A stretch of DNA of 64,000 nucleotides from positions 1-64,000 of the forward strand of contig NZ_LQPT01000020.1 in NCBI RefSeq assembly GCF_002102355.1, in the 5' to 3' direction. Source of the stretch: Mycobacterium sherrisii. GTDB taxonomy: Bacteria; Actinomycetota; Actinomycetes; Mycobacteriales; Mycobacteriaceae. A program made the translations under genes and the position numbers. Positions 27,896 through 37,602 of the stretch are shown here, in pieces. The notes below the pieces were generated by a model. The model was given only the letters and a program-made list of their open reading frames with translations. It was not told where the DNA came from and did no database searches. Every line of letters starts with the position of its first letter. The first letter of the stretch is position 1.

Positions 27896-28572
27896 TGGTA
27901 GATGCCTTCCCGCAGGGCCACCGCCACCGCCGCGGTGCGATCGCCGACGCCCAGCTTTCGGTAGATGGAGCGCAGGTGGCTCTTGACCGTCTCGTCGCCG
28001 ATGACGAGTTTGCTGGCGATGCCCCGGTTGGACAGGCCGGCCACCACGAACGACAGGATCTCGCTCTCCCGCTGGCTCAGGCCCTGGCGGGCGCCCGGCC
28101 AGAATTCGTCGCGCTGCAGTCGGGCGGCCGTGTCGGCGGCGCGGGCGGCCAGGCCGGCGTCAATGGCGGTCGAACCGGCGTGCACATATTCCAGCTGGCG
28201 CACCAACTCGTCGCTGCTGATGCCCTTGAGCAGATAGCCCGACGCCCCCACCCGCAGCGCCTGGAACAAGTACTGCTCGTCCTCGTAGACCGATAGCAGG
28301 ATCACCTTGCTGGCAGGGGTGCGCTCTCGGATGTCGCGGCACAGGTCCAGTCCGCTGGCGCCCTGCATCCTGACGTCGCACAGCACGATGTCGGGTTGCA
28401 GGCTCGCGATCACCTGGAGCGCGTTGTCGGCGCCAACCGCCTCCCCGACGACCCGCACCCGGTTTTTGAAAGCGGCAAGCATGGCCTTGAGCCCCTCGAT
28501 GACCATTTCGTGGTCATCGACCAATACCACCCGAACGGGCGCCGTAATCGACGCAGCGGCAATCGGCATCAT
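27892..28572 (-). CDS. NarL/LuxR-type response regulator
   Basis: A 226-residue regulator with a receiver domain (Asp19, Asp20; phosphoacceptor Asp66 in VLCDVRM) and a C-terminal LuxR-type helix-turn-helix (LSQRESEILSFVVAGLSNRG, then ETVKSHLRSIYRKL). First gene of a two-gene unit with the GAF kinase. Another ATG codon follows the first directly. It diverges from the rpe-transketolase pair, so both its own promoter and rpe are plausible targets. Confidence 0.9.
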   Translation of the reverse strand: MMPIAAASITAPVRVVLVDDHEMVIEGLKAMLAAFKNRVRVVGEAVGADNALQVIASLQPDIVLCDVRMQGASGLDLCRDIRERTPASKVILLSVYEDEQYLFQALRVGASGYLLKGISSDELVRQLEYVHAGSTAIDAGLAARAADTAARLQRDEFWPGARQGLSQRESEILSFVVAGLSNRGIASKLVIGDETVKSHLRSIYRKLGVGDRTAAVAVALREGIYQ

Positions 28573-28716
28573 TCGAACACGATAAGGGCGAAAACCAATA
28601 CCGTCATCCGCTTTTCAGGGCGGCCTGTCACCCCCCGGATTTCCCCGCGTTGGGGGGATCCGGAATTGAGACCCGTTGTCCTAGCGTGTCGGCAACGACT
28701 TGGGAGGAGGAGCCGC
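28573..28716. promoter_or_regulatory. Divergent promoter region response regulator / rpe
   Basis: In this 144-base gap lies an imperfect dyad at 28635-28663: CCGGAT TTCCCC, five bases, then GGGGGG ATCCGG (10 of 12 arm positions pair). Before rpe, CCTAGCGTGT at 28680-28689 contains TAGCGT, a TANNNT-type -10, 28 bases from its T to the ribosome site region and 35 bases from the ATG. A near-identical block stands in the same place before the aldolase gene, hinting at shared control. Confidence 0.5.
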
Positions 28717-29403
28717 ATGACGTTCCCGGTTTTGGTGGCGTCGGTGCTACCGGCCGACTTCGCCGAGCTTGGCCGCGACGTCACGGCCATCGAGCAGGCG
28801 ACGGTCGATCGCATTCAGTGGGATGTCATGGACGGCCGGTTCGTCCCGAATCTGACCTTCGGACCCGACGTGATCGCCGCCTGCCGCGACCGGGTCACGA
28901 TCGGCTTCGAGGCGCACCTGATGGTCGAGGAGCCGGACCCGATGCTGCCGCGGTGGGTTGAGGCCGGCTGCGAGATCGTCATAGTGCATGCCGAGGCGTG
29001 CCGGCACCTGCACCGCACCCTGTCCTGGATTCGCGAACTCAGTGCCCGCGCCGGTGTGGCACTCAATCCGGCCACTGCACTGGACGAGGTCGTCAACGTG
29101 CTCGACATCACCGACCTGCTCCTGATCATGACGGTCAACCCCGGATTCGGCGGTCAGGACTATCTGGTCAGCATGGAGTCCAAGATCGCGGCGGCCCGCG
29201 CCGAAATCGACAGGCGGGGACTGGAAATCGAACTCGAAGTGGACGGCGGCATCGGACCGCACACCATTGCCGGTGCCGCGGCGGCCGGAGCCGACGTGTT
29301 CTGCGCCGGTTCGGCGTTGTTCGCCGGACCGAACATGACCGACCGGGCGAACGCATTACGCGCCGCCGTCCGTCGGACCAACGGAAGGCTGGTATCGCGA
29401 TGA
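28717..29403 (+). CDS. rpe: Ribulose-phosphate 3-epimerase
   Basis: A 228-residue TIM-barrel epimerase that interconverts xylulose-5-phosphate and ribulose-5-phosphate. Family motifs are DVMDGRFVPNLTFGPDV (residues 36-52), VHAEA, MTVNPGFGGQ, and VDGGIGPHTI, which hold the metal and catalytic Asp residues. ATG at 28717 follows GGGAGGAGGAG. Its stop overlaps the transketolase start (ATGA). Mycobacteria carry a housekeeping rpe elsewhere; this copy is the Calvin cycle paralogue (cbbE role) by context. Confidence 0.93.
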   Translation: MTFPVLVASVLPADFAELGRDVTAIEQATVDRIQWDVMDGRFVPNLTFGPDVIAACRDRVTIGFEAHLMVEEPDPMLPRWVEAGCEIVIVHAEACRHLHRTLSWIRELSARAGVALNPATALDEVVNVLDITDLLLIMTVNPGFGGQDYLVSMESKIAAARAEIDRRGLEIELEVDGGIGPHTIAGAAAAGADVFCAGSALFAGPNMTDRANALRAAVRRTNGRLVSR

Positions 29404-31448
29404 GCACGGCACCGAAAGCGACCCTCACACCCGAGGTAGCCGAAACTCCGCTTCGGACAGACGATTTGGACCAGCTTGCGATCAACACGCTGCGGTTCTT
29501 GGCGGCCGACGGGGTGCAGGCCGCCAACAGCGGGCACCCCGGGCTGCCGTTGGGCACCAGCGCCATCGCCTGGACGTTGTGGTCACGGCACCTGCGGCAC
29601 GACCCCGCCGACCCGCGCTGGCCGGACCGCGACCGCTTCGTGCTGTCGGCCGGCCATGGTTCGATGTTGCTGTATGGCCTGCTGCACATCTTCAATTACG
29701 ACCTCCCGATCAGCGAGCTGCGACGGTTCCGTCAGCTCGGGTCGCGGACGCCCGGGCATCCCGAGCACGGTCACACCCCCGGCGTCGAAACCACCACGGG
29801 CCCCTTGGGACAAGGCATCGCCAACGCGGTCGGGATGGCGCTTGCCGAGCGCATGTTGGCCGCACGATGCAATACCGGCGAGCACACCGTCGTCGGTCAC
29901 CACACCTGGGTTCTGGCCGGGGACGGCGACCTCATGGAGGGCATCAGCCACGAGGCCGCGTCGCTGGCCGGCCGGCTGCGGCTGGGCAAGTTGATCGTGA
30001 TCTTCGACGACAACGACATCACCATCGACGGGCCGGCATCCCAGAGTTGCGCCGACGACGTCGAGGCGCGGTTCGCCGCGTACGGCTGGCGAGTGCTCAG
30101 CGTCGCCGACGGCAACGACGTGCCCGCCCTCGACCAAGCCTTCACCGAAGCGGTCCACGGCGACGGGCGGCCGACGTTCATCCGGGTGAGCACCACCATC
30201 GGCTTCGGGGCGCCCGGTATCGAAGGCACGCCGAAAGCCCATGGCAGCCCGTTGGGTTCGGCGGCGCTCGCCGCCATGCGTGCCCGTCTGGACTGGCCCG
30301 ACGAGCATTTCCACGTCCCCCTCGCAGTCCGGGCCGGCGCCGCTGTTGCGGCCGCACGCGGCGCCGCCGCCCATGCGCTCTGGGCCCAGACGCATGCCGC
30401 GTGGCAGGTTGACAATCCGCACCTGGCAGCGAGCTTCCCGCTCGGCACGGTGCCCGCTGTCGACAACCTGTCGGTGCTGACATCGCTGGCCGACGGCCTG
30501 GCGTCGGGGGGAAAGTCCGCCACCCGCAAGGCATCCGGCGCGGCGCTTGCAGCGCTGGCCGCGGTGTATCCGGGACTGGTCGGCGGATCCGCCGACCTGG
30601 CCGCGTCGACCAACACCGCGATTCCCGGCGGCGACGTGACGCCGGATGACTACGCCGGCCGCACAATCCATTTCGGTATCCGCGAGCATGCGATGGCCGC
30701 GGTGATGAACGGCATCGCCCTGCACGGCGGGTTACGTCCGTTCGGCAGCACCTTCCTGGTCTTCGCCGACTACCTGCGCCCGGCACTACGACTATCGGCA
30801 CTGATGCAATTGCCGGTGGTGTATGTCTTTACGCATGACTCGGTCTATGTCGGTGAGGACGGTCCCACGCATCAACCGGTCGAACAACTGGAGTCCCTGC
30901 GACTGATTCCAGGGCTGACCGTGCTGCGCCCGGGCGATGCCGCCGAGACCGCGTTGGCCTGGCAGCTGGCCGCCGAGAATACCGACGGCCCAACGGTTTT
31001 GGTGCTCAGTCGGCAGGACCTGCCGGTACTGGGCGGTGCCGGGCTGGACGACGTCCGCCACTACGGCATGCGGGTGGTGCGACCGGTCGCCGACACCGCC
31101 CATGTGATACTGGCGGCCAGCGGCTCGGAGGTTTCGTTGGCCCTCGAGGCCGCCGATCTGTTGAGCGAGCACGGGATCTCGGCAATCGTCATCTCGGTGA
31201 TGTGGCGCGAACGCATCCCGGCCGCGCTGCAGGCCGACGGAACCGCCTTACCCGATCTGCCGGTGGTGTGGATCGAAGCCGGCGTGACTACCGGCTGGCG
31301 GGCACTGGCCCGCCCCGGCGACACGGTCATCGGCATCGAGCGCTTCGGCGAGAGTGGCCCCGGGCCCGAGGTGGCAGCGCGGCTGGGCCTGACCGCGACG
31401 GCCGTCTTCGACGCCGCGCTGCGCAGCATTGCCGCGCGATCCGGATGA
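29400..31448 (+). CDS. tkt: Transketolase
   Basis: A 682-residue transketolase transferring two-carbon units in the regenerative phase of the Calvin cycle. The thiamine diphosphate motif runs from GDGDLMEG (Gly174-Asp175-Gly176) to Asn205. Substrate-binding His residues are in ANSGHPG, and HTPGVETTTGPLGQG is well conserved; the central domain has GIREHAM. ATG at 29400 overlaps the rpe stop. It converges on hypE with a small hairpin in between. Context implies the cbbT role beside a housekeeping tkt elsewhere. Confidence 0.95.
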   Translation: MSTAPKATLTPEVAETPLRTDDLDQLAINTLRFLAADGVQAANSGHPGLPLGTSAIAWTLWSRHLRHDPADPRWPDRDRFVLSAGHGSMLLYGLLHIFNYDLPISELRRFRQLGSRTPGHPEHGHTPGVETTTGPLGQGIANAVGMALAERMLAARCNTGEHTVVGHHTWVLAGDGDLMEGISHEAASLAGRLRLGKLIVIFDDNDITIDGPASQSCADDVEARFAAYGWRVLSVADGNDVPALDQAFTEAVHGDGRPTFIRVSTTIGFGAPGIEGTPKAHGSPLGSAALAAMRARLDWPDEHFHVPLAVRAGAAVAAARGAAAHALWAQTHAAWQVDNPHLAASFPLGTVPAVDNLSVLTSLADGLASGGKSATRKASGAALAALAAVYPGLVGGSADLAASTNTAIPGGDVTPDDYAGRTIHFGIREHAMAAVMNGIALHGGLRPFGSTFLVFADYLRPALRLSALMQLPVVYVFTHDSVYVGEDGPTHQPVEQLESLRLIPGLTVLRPGDAAETALAWQLAAENTDGPTVLVLSRQDLPVLGGAGLDDVRHYGMRVVRPVADTAHVILAASGSEVSLALEAADLLSEHGISAIVISVMWRERIPAALQADGTALPDLPVVWIEAGVTTGWRALARPGDTVIGIERFGESGPGPEVAARLGLTATAVFDAALRSIAARSG

Positions 31449-31464
31449 CACATCGCACCGGGCA

Positions 31465-31480
31465 AGCGGCGCGGGCCGCT
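31465..31480. terminator. Small GC hairpin between convergent tkt and hypE
   Basis: AGCGGC-GCGG-GCCGCT forms a perfect 6-bp stem with a 4-base loop in the 45-base gap between the two stop codons. It has no U-tract, as is common in mycobacteria, so it is only a candidate two-way terminator. Confidence 0.35.
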
Positions 31481-31493
31481 GGGCGGTCCGTTC

Positions 31494-32573
31494 CTAGCAG
31501 ATGCGCGGAAGTTGTTCGCCCAGTTGCCGTTCGATGACCTGTGTGGTGCCAAACGGGGTCTTGCCCACCACCATCCCGGGGTGCTCGTCAACCACCCGGC
31601 CGATGATCGCCGCGTTCGCGCCCTCGGGGCGGGCCCGGATCGTGGCCAGCACCGCTTCACTGTGACCCGGGTCGACGAACGCCACCATCTTGCCCTCGTT
31701 GGCCACCTGCAGGGGATCCAGCCCGAGGAACGAGCAGGCCGACCAGACCGTCTCGGGAATCGGGATTCTCGCCTGATCGAGTTCGATACCCACCGACGCC
31801 GCGCGGGCGATCTCGACGGCCGCGGCGACCAGACCGCCGCGGGTGGGATCGCGCAGGGCGTGCACGTGGTTGCCGGCGGCGTCGAGCATGGCGGCGACCA
31901 GCAGGTGCAGTGCGGCGCTGTCGGTGGTGACCACGGTGCCGAAATCGATTCCTTCCCGCACACTCATGATGGCGACGCCGTGCTCACCCAGGTTTCCCGA
32001 CACGATGATGTGGTCACCGACGCGAACCCGCTCGGGTCCGACGTGGATACCGGCCGGCACGACCCCGATTCCCGCGGTGTTGACGAAGAGCTGGTCCGCC
32101 CCACCGCGCGCGACCACCTTGGTGTCACCGGTGACGATGCCGACGCCGGCGTTGGCGGCCGTCTTGCCCATCGTCTCGGCGACGGCGCCGAGCACCTCCA
32201 GCTCGAGACCCTCCTCCAAGATGAACCCGGCGGTCAATGCGACCGGTTGTGCTCCGCTGCAAGCCAAGTCGTTGATCGTCCCGTTGACGGCGAGGTCGCC
32301 GATGTTCCCGCCGGGAAAAAACAGGGGTTGCACCACGTAGGAATCGGTGGTCAGCGCGACCCGCCCGCCCGCTGCGCCCATTTTCAGGTCCAGCAATGCC
32401 GAATCGCGGGCGGGACCCGCTGCGCCACCGAACGCCGGCAGGAACAGGTTTTCGATGAGTTCCTCGGAAAGCACGCCTCCACCACCGTGGCCCAGCACGA
32501 TGCGCTTCGTCTCGCGCAGCGGCAGCGGGCACACCCAGTCGGCCGGGTCGATGGCGACCCGAAACTCAGGCAT
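31494..32573 (-). CDS. hypE: Hydrogenase maturation protein HypE
   Basis: A 359-residue PurM-like ATPase. HypE dehydrates the carbamoyl group put on its C-terminal cysteine by HypF, giving the cyanide ligand of the NiFe site. The C-terminus reads LPRIC, with the essential last Cys. The N-terminal glycine-rich segment [17 protein letters not shown] and the dimer core [15 protein letters not shown] are visible. ATG at 32573 lies 8 bases inside the 3' end of hypD. Last gene of hypF-C-D-E. Confidence 0.95.
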   Translation of the reverse strand: MPEFRVAIDPADWVCPLPLRETKRIVLGHGGGGVLSEELIENLFLPAFGGAAGPARDSALLDLKMGAAGGRVALTTDSYVVQPLFFPGGNIGDLAVNGTINDLACSGAQPVALTAGFILEEGLELEVLGAVAETMGKTAANAGVGIVTGDTKVVARGGADQLFVNTAGIGVVPAGIHVGPERVRVGDHIIVSGNLGEHGVAIMSVREGIDFGTVVTTDSAALHLLVAAMLDAAGNHVHALRDPTRGGLVAAAVEIARAASVGIELDQARIPIPETVWSACSFLGLDPLQVANEGKMVAFVDPGHSEAVLATIRARPEGANAAIIGRVVDEHPGMVVGKTPFGTTQVIERQLGEQLPRIC

Positions 32574-33669
32574 GTGCGGCCGCCTCCAAACGCCGGAATT
32601 GGTAGTAGGCGGCGCAGGCGCCCTCGCTGGACACCATGGTGGCGCCCAGCGGCGTGCGCGGCGTGCAGGATTTCCCGAACGCCGGGCACTCGTTTGGTTT
32701 CAGCAGACCCTGCAGCACTTCCCCACTGTGGCATTCCGTCGATTCGGACACCCGCAACTGTCCGACGCCGAACTTCAATTCGGCGTCGAACTGCGCGTAG
32801 CGAGGCGACAGCGTCCACCCCGACTTCGGGATCATGCCGATGCCCCGCCACTGCCGATCGGTCGGCACGAATACGTCCGCGAGGGTCTGCTGCGCGACGG
32901 CGTTGCCCGCGGCGGTCACCGCCCGCGGATAGGCGTTGCGCAGCTGCGGTGTGCCCGCCTCCAGCAGCTCGACCGCCTGTCGGACGCCCTCGAGCAGGTC
33001 TAGTGGTTCGAAGCCGGTGACCACGATCGGAACCCCGAATTGCTCGACCAGCGGCCCGTATTCACCGGTGCCCATCACCGTGCAGACGTGCCCGGCGGCC
33101 AGAAACGCCTCGACCCGGTTGGTCGGCGAGCTCAGGATCGCCGTCATGGCCGGCGGCACCAGCACGTGCGACACCAGCATCGAAAAATTCGTCAGCCCGA
33201 GCCGCTGCGCGTGCACCACGGCCATCGCGTTGGCCGGCGCCGTGGTCTCGAAGCCCACCCCGAAGAACACCACCTGCTTGTCGGGGTTGTCGGCGGCCAC
33301 CCGCGTGGCGTCCAACGGCGAGTAGACGATCCGGACGTCGCCGCCCCGGGCACGCACGCTGAACAGATCCTGGCTGCTGCCCGGCACTCGGAGCATGTCG
33401 CCGAAGGAACAGAAGATCACGTCGTCGCGTGCCGCGATCTGCAGCGCCCGGTCGATCATTTCGAGCGGTGTCACACAGACCGGGCAACCCGGGCCGTGAA
33501 TGAAGTCGACCGCGCCGTGCAGCAATTGGTCGATCCCGTTGCGGATGATCGAATGTGTCTGCCCGCCACAGACTTCCATGATGGTCCAGGTCTTGGTCAC
33601 GCGTCGCTTGATGTCGTTGACCAAGGCGTGGGCGGCGACCGGATCGCGAAACTCGTCCAGATACTTCAT
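32566..33669 (-). CDS. hypD: Hydrogenase maturation protein HypD
   Basis: A 367-residue iron-sulfur scaffold on which the Fe(CN)2CO unit is built together with HypC. Conserved cysteines appear in [21 protein letters not shown] (two Cys) and in the C-terminal cluster segment [25 protein letters not shown] at 33669 overlaps the hypC stop as ATGA. The length is typical. Confidence 0.95.
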   Translation of the reverse strand: MKYLDEFRDPVAAHALVNDIKRRVTKTWTIMEVCGGQTHSIIRNGIDQLLHGAVDFIHGPGCPVCVTPLEMIDRALQIAARDDVIFCSFGDMLRVPGSSQDLFSVRARGGDVRIVYSPLDATRVAADNPDKQVVFFGVGFETTAPANAMAVVHAQRLGLTNFSMLVSHVLVPPAMTAILSSPTNRVEAFLAAGHVCTVMGTGEYGPLVEQFGVPIVVTGFEPLDLLEGVRQAVELLEAGTPQLRNAYPRAVTAAGNAVAQQTLADVFVPTDRQWRGIGMIPKSGWTLSPRYAQFDAELKFGVGQLRVSESTECHSGEVLQGLLKPNECPAFGKSCTPRTPLGATMVSSEGACAAYYQFRRLEAAAHA

Positions 33670-33953
33670 GCCGGTTCCCTCCTGTTCGCCGGCCCGCCCT
33701 GACCTTCCTGGCCGGCCAATTCTTCATCCAGCACGCCGAGGTCGTTGAACATCCGCAACGTTTCCCGCGCCGACGCCTCGTCCAGCCGGGTGATTGCGAA
33801 ACCGGCATGCACGATGGTGTATTCGCCGATCTGCATGTCCGGTAGATAAGCCAGGCACACGGTCTTGGTGGTACCGCCGAAGTCGACGGTGCACATCCGC
33901 GTCCCTGCCTCGTCCCAGGTGTCGACGACCTTGCCGGGAATTCCGAGACACAT
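33666..33953 (-). CDS. hypC: Hydrogenase maturation chaperone HypC
   Basis: A 95-residue chaperone that carries the iron-ligand unit from HypD to the large subunit. The N-terminus MCLGIPGKV is diagnostic, with Cys2 essential. [17 protein letters not shown] and [12 protein letters not shown] follow. It begins 4 bases after the hypF stop and overlaps hypD at its end. The last 15 residues are a Gly/Pro-rich tail beyond the usual fold. Confidence 0.95.
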   Translation of the reverse strand: MCLGIPGKVVDTWDEAGTRMCTVDFGGTTKTVCLAYLPDMQIGEYTIVHAGFAITRLDEASARETLRMFNDLGVLDEELAGQEGQGGPANRREPA

Positions 33954-33956
33954 GCG

Positions 33957-36236
33957 CTATGCTCCCCTTTCGTGCCGGCGTGCTGCGATCACGGCCTGGC
34001 CCAACGCCAGACCACCATCGTTGCACGGCAATACCGCATGAGTAAGCACCTCGAAGCCGTTGCTCACCAACTCTTTACGAAGCCCGTCGCGCAGCAGCCG
34101 ATTCACGAACACCCCGCCGGTCAGGCCGATGGTGCCGATCCCCGACGCGACTCGGCGCACCGCCTGTGCGGTGGCCCTGACGACCGCGTCGTGAAAGCCC
34201 GCGGCCAGGTCGGCCCGTGCCGTGCCGGCGCGCAGGCCACGCACCAGCTCGGTGATCAACGGCGTCGGATCCAGTTCGCCTGCGGTCACCTCGAAATCCA
34301 TCGGTGCCGGTTCCCCGCGGCGGGCCAGGTGCTCGAGTTCGACCGCCGCCTGCCCCTCGTAGGTCACCTCCTGGCACACGCCGAGCAGGCTGGCCACCGC
34401 GTCGAACAAGCGGCCCATGCTGGTCGTCTCGACGCATCCGATGCCGCGCGGAATCTGCTGTCCGAGAACGTGTCTCGCGTGCGCGCTAAGGCTCCCGACC
34501 GCCGGAATGTCAGGTGCCCATTCGATTTCCGCGCGGTGCAGCAGGTCCAGGGCGATCCGGCCGGGGTGGCGTACCGCGCCGTCACCGCCGGGCAACGCGA
34601 ACGCCTTGAGGTGTGCCACCCGGGTGAAGGCGGCCGGGTCGGTGACCATCAGGAGCTCGCCGCCCCAGATGGTGCCGTCGGTGCCGTAGCCGGTGCCATC
34701 GAAGGCAACGGCGAGCATTGGCGAGCCGAGTCGGCCATGCTCGGCCATCAGCGACACCGCGTGGGCGTGGTGGTGCTGCACCTGCAGCATCGGCAGTCCT
34801 TGCCGGCGTGCCCAGTGGGTCGTGGCGTAGGCCGGGTGCAGATCGCAGACGACGAGCCGCGGCCGGCAGTCGGTCATGAAAGCCAGGTGATGTTCCGCCG
34901 ATTCGAAGCAACTCTGGGTGCGCGGGTCGGCCATGTCACCGAGGTGCGACGACATGTGCGCCCGTCCGTCCGACGCCAGCAGGCAGAACGTGGTCTTGAG
35001 GTCGCCGCCGGTGGCCAGGATCACGCCCGCATCGGAGGCTGCGGGTGTCGCCACCGGAAGCGGCGCATAGCCGCGGGAACGCCGGATCGGCACCACGGCA
35101 CCCGCCCCGTCGACCGTCAAGACGGAGTCCTCGCAAGGCACGTGGATAGGCCGGTCGTGGGTGAGCACCCCGTCCGCCAAGCCGTCAATCCAACTCAAGT
35201 CGCAATCACGGAAAACGATCGGGGAACCCTTGTCGTTGGCGGAGGTCATCACCAGCGGCATCGAGCCCAGCCGGTCGAAGAGCAGATGGTGCACGGGCGA
35301 ATACGCCAGCATCACACCGATTTCCGACAGCGCCGGCGCCACGCCGGTCAACCTGGAGTCCTCACGGGCCGGCAGCAAGACGATCGGTGCGGCCGCTGAT
35401 TGCAGCAGTTGCGCGCCGGGCGCGTCGACATGACACAGGTTTTGAGCCGCAGCAAGGTCGGCGACCATCACCGCGAAAGGTTTGGCGGGTCTGCCTTTTC
35501 GGCGGCGTAGTTCGGCAACCGTCGCCGGACTGTCCGCGCGGCAGGCGAGATGGAATCCACCGATGCCCTTGATCGCGACGATGTAGCCGTCCTGGATCGC
35601 GCGCGCGGCGGCCCCGAGCGGATCGCAGCCGTCGCGGGGGCCACGCCAGGACAGGCTCGGCCCGCAGTCGTTGCAGGCGATCGTTTGGGCGTGGAAGCGA
35701 CGGTCGGTGGGATCGTGGTATTCGGCCGAGCACGCCGCGCACATCGGAAACTCGGCCATCGTGGTCGAGGGCCGGTCGTACGGCAGATCGGTGATCACGG
35801 TGTAGCGCGGCCCGCAGTTGGTGCAGGTGATGAAGGGGTGCCCGTAGCGGCGGTCGCGGGGGTCGCGCATCTCGCGTAAGCAGTCGGCACAGGCGGCGAT
35901 GTCGGGCGGCACCAAGGTGCGGCGGTCGTCGTCCGTTCGACTGGCGACGATCCGGAATCCGGATTCGCCGTTGGGCCGCAGCCGGTGGACTTCGATGGCA
36001 TCGATGCGCGCCATCGGCGGGTGGTCGGCGCTCAGCGCCGATACCGCCGCCGCGACGGCTTCGGGAGCGCCCTCGAACTCGCAGTGCACCGAGCCGGAGT
36101 CGTTGTACACGCAGCCGGCAAGGCCGTGACGTGCAGCGATGCGCGCTACAGCGGGGCGAAATCCCACGCCCTGGACGACGCCCGCGATGTCGAGTCGCAA
36201 CCGCACACTGGTGACCGCGCTACGCCGACTGCCCAT
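33957..36236 (-). CDS. hypF: Carbamoyltransferase HypF
   Basis: A 759-residue multidomain enzyme that turns carbamoyl phosphate into a thiocarbamate on HypE. Order: acylphosphatase domain with VQGVGFRPAV (about residues 14-90), two zinc-finger pairs (CADCLREM, CTNCGPRYT, CAACSAEYHD, CNDCGPSL), a YrdC-like domain with KGIGGFHLACRA, and a Kae1-like C-terminal domain with QHHHAH. ATG at 36236 has an AGGAGG ribosome site; the longer frame to 36329 would place a basic leader before the fold and is rejected. First gene of hypFCDE. Confidence 0.95.
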   Translation of the reverse strand: MGSRRSAVTSVRLRLDIAGVVQGVGFRPAVARIAARHGLAGCVYNDSGSVHCEFEGAPEAVAAAVSALSADHPPMARIDAIEVHRLRPNGESGFRIVASRTDDDRRTLVPPDIAACADCLREMRDPRDRRYGHPFITCTNCGPRYTVITDLPYDRPSTTMAEFPMCAACSAEYHDPTDRRFHAQTIACNDCGPSLSWRGPRDGCDPLGAAARAIQDGYIVAIKGIGGFHLACRADSPATVAELRRRKGRPAKPFAVMVADLAAAQNLCHVDAPGAQLLQSAAAPIVLLPAREDSRLTGVAPALSEIGVMLAYSPVHHLLFDRLGSMPLVMTSANDKGSPIVFRDCDLSWIDGLADGVLTHDRPIHVPCEDSVLTVDGAGAVVPIRRSRGYAPLPVATPAASDAGVILATGGDLKTTFCLLASDGRAHMSSHLGDMADPRTQSCFESAEHHLAFMTDCRPRLVVCDLHPAYATTHWARRQGLPMLQVQHHHAHAVSLMAEHGRLGSPMLAVAFDGTGYGTDGTIWGGELLMVTDPAAFTRVAHLKAFALPGGDGAVRHPGRIALDLLHRAEIEWAPDIPAVGSLSAHARHVLGQQIPRGIGCVETTSMGRLFDAVASLLGVCQEVTYEGQAAVELEHLARRGEPAPMDFEVTAGELDPTPLITELVRGLRAGTARADLAAGFHDAVVRATAQAVRRVASGIGTIGLTGGVFVNRLLRDGLRKELVSNGFEVLTHAVLPCNDGGLALGQAVIAARRHERGA

Positions 36237-36411
36237 CACGAACCTCCTGAGCAGCAAGGACCCCCGCGCCGGGTGGGCTGTCGCACGGGCGGTCACGCTC
36301 AGGTTAGACCCGGCCCCATGTGCCAACAATCACAATTTCGCACACAAAGTCTGCGTTTTTCCGCACTTTGTTTTCGCGACACCGTTGATCCCCACAAGGC
36401 AGCATGGTGTA
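36237..36411. promoter_or_regulatory. Divergent hypF / hypA promoter region with an inverted repeat
   Basis: The 175-base gap between hypF (minus) and hypA (plus) is AT-richer than its surroundings. An inverted repeat spans 36344-36371: ACAAAGT (two bases) GCG, TTTTTC, then CGCACTTTGT. It is well placed to be an operator controlling both maturation operons at once. No regulator can be assigned; a metal or hydrogenase regulator is an obvious idea. Confidence 0.45.
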
Positions 36412-36792
36412 GTGCACGAGCTGTCGCTGTGCCACGCCATCGCCGGTGTGGTGAAGCCCCACGCGCGGGGCCGCCGTGTCGACGTGGTCCGGGTCCAGGT
36501 CGGCGCGCTGCGCCAGGTGGTCCCGGAATCCCTGGAGTTTTGCTGGTCGCTGGTGTGCCAGCATCTGGACGAGAACATGGTCGACACCGTGCTGGAACTC
36601 GAACTCGTGCCCGCCGAAGTGTTCTGCCGCACCTGTGCGCAGCGGGCGCAGATCACGTCCCGGTGGTCGGTGTGCTGCCCGGCCTGCCAAAGCGCGGACG
36701 TTGCCTTGTTGCGCGGCAACGAGTTCCTGGTCACGTCGGTCGAGGTGTCCGAGGGCCCGGCGCACGCAGCCGACTCACGAAAGGTCAAGTGA
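36412..36792 (+). CDS. hypA: Nickel insertion protein HypA
   Basis: A 126-residue protein that brings nickel to the hydrogenase large subunit with HypB. Starting at GTG 36412 gives the invariant N-terminus MHELSLC, with nickel ligands His2 and Glu3; upstream codons in the same frame have no family character. The zinc site is CRTC and CPAC (near residues 70-90). The TGA is followed directly by the hypB ATG. The C-terminal tail is slightly long. Confidence 0.93.
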   Translation: MHELSLCHAIAGVVKPHARGRRVDVVRVQVGALRQVVPESLEFCWSLVCQHLDENMVDTVLELELVPAEVFCRTCAQRAQITSRWSVCCPACQSADVALLRGNEFLVTSVEVSEGPAHAADSRKVK

Positions 36793-37602
36793 ATGGGACG
36801 ATTTCACCGTCACGACGACGGCACCGTGCACAGCCACGATCACGACCACGAGCATCACGAGCACGGCGACCACAGCGGCTATGCCACCGGCTCACAGCGC
36901 ATCGACGTACTGGAGGCGATCTTCGCCGAGAACGACTCCCGCGCTGACATCAACCGGCGCGCGTTCGAGGACCATGGTGTGCGTGCCCTCAACCTGATGA
37001 GCTCGCCGGGTTCCGGCAAGACCACCATCCTGGCGGCAACACTGGACGCGCTGGCCGGCGAACTGGCCGTCGGCGTGATCGAGGGCGACATCGCCACCGA
37101 CCTCGACGCCGCCAAACTCGCCGGGCGTGGCGCCCAGGTGTCACTACTGAACACCAGCAACGGGTTCGGCGGCGAATGCCACCTGGACGCCCCGATGGTC
37201 AACCGCGCGCTGCAGGGGCTGCACCTGCCCGACCTGGACCTGGTCGTCATCGAGAACGTTGGCAACCTGGTCTGTCCGGCCGAATTCGACGTCGGCGAGC
37301 ACGCCAAGGCGATGGTCTACTCGGTCACCGAGGGCGAAGACAAGCCGCTGAAGTATCCCGTCATGTTTCGCTCGGTCGACGTCGTGCTGCTCAACAAGAT
37401 CGACCTGGTCCCGCACCTCGACGCCGACATCGACCGCTACATCGGCCATGTCCGACAGGTGAATTCGACGGCCACCATTCTGCCGCTGAGCGCGCGCACC
37501 GGCGACGGCATGACGCAATGGTTTGATTGGCTGCGCCAATTCGCCGCTACCGGACGCAGGCTCTCCCTGCCCTACAGCACGCCGGGGCCGCGCGTGGAAT
37601 AG
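36793..37602 (+). CDS. hypB: Nickel-binding GTPase HypB
   Basis: A 269-residue GTPase. The N-terminus is His-rich (HSHDHDHEHHEHGDHSG, residues 13-29) and should store or buffer nickel. The P-loop is SSPGSGKTT (about residues 69-77), with GDIATD and the guanine-specificity motif NKIDL. Nickel-binding Cys and His occur in GGECHLD. ATG at 36793 abuts the hypA stop. The 3' end overlaps a convergent UsfY-like gene by 31 bases. Confidence 0.95.
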   Translation: MGRFHRHDDGTVHSHDHDHEHHEHGDHSGYATGSQRIDVLEAIFAENDSRADINRRAFEDHGVRALNLMSSPGSGKTTILAATLDALAGELAVGVIEGDIATDLDAAKLAGRGAQVSLLNTSNGFGGECHLDAPMVNRALQGLHLPDLDLVVIENVGNLVCPAEFDVGEHAKAMVYSVTEGEDKPLKYPVMFRSVDVVLLNKIDLVPHLDADIDRYIGHVRQVNSTATILPLSARTGDGMTQWFDWLRQFAATGRRLSLPYSTPGPRVE

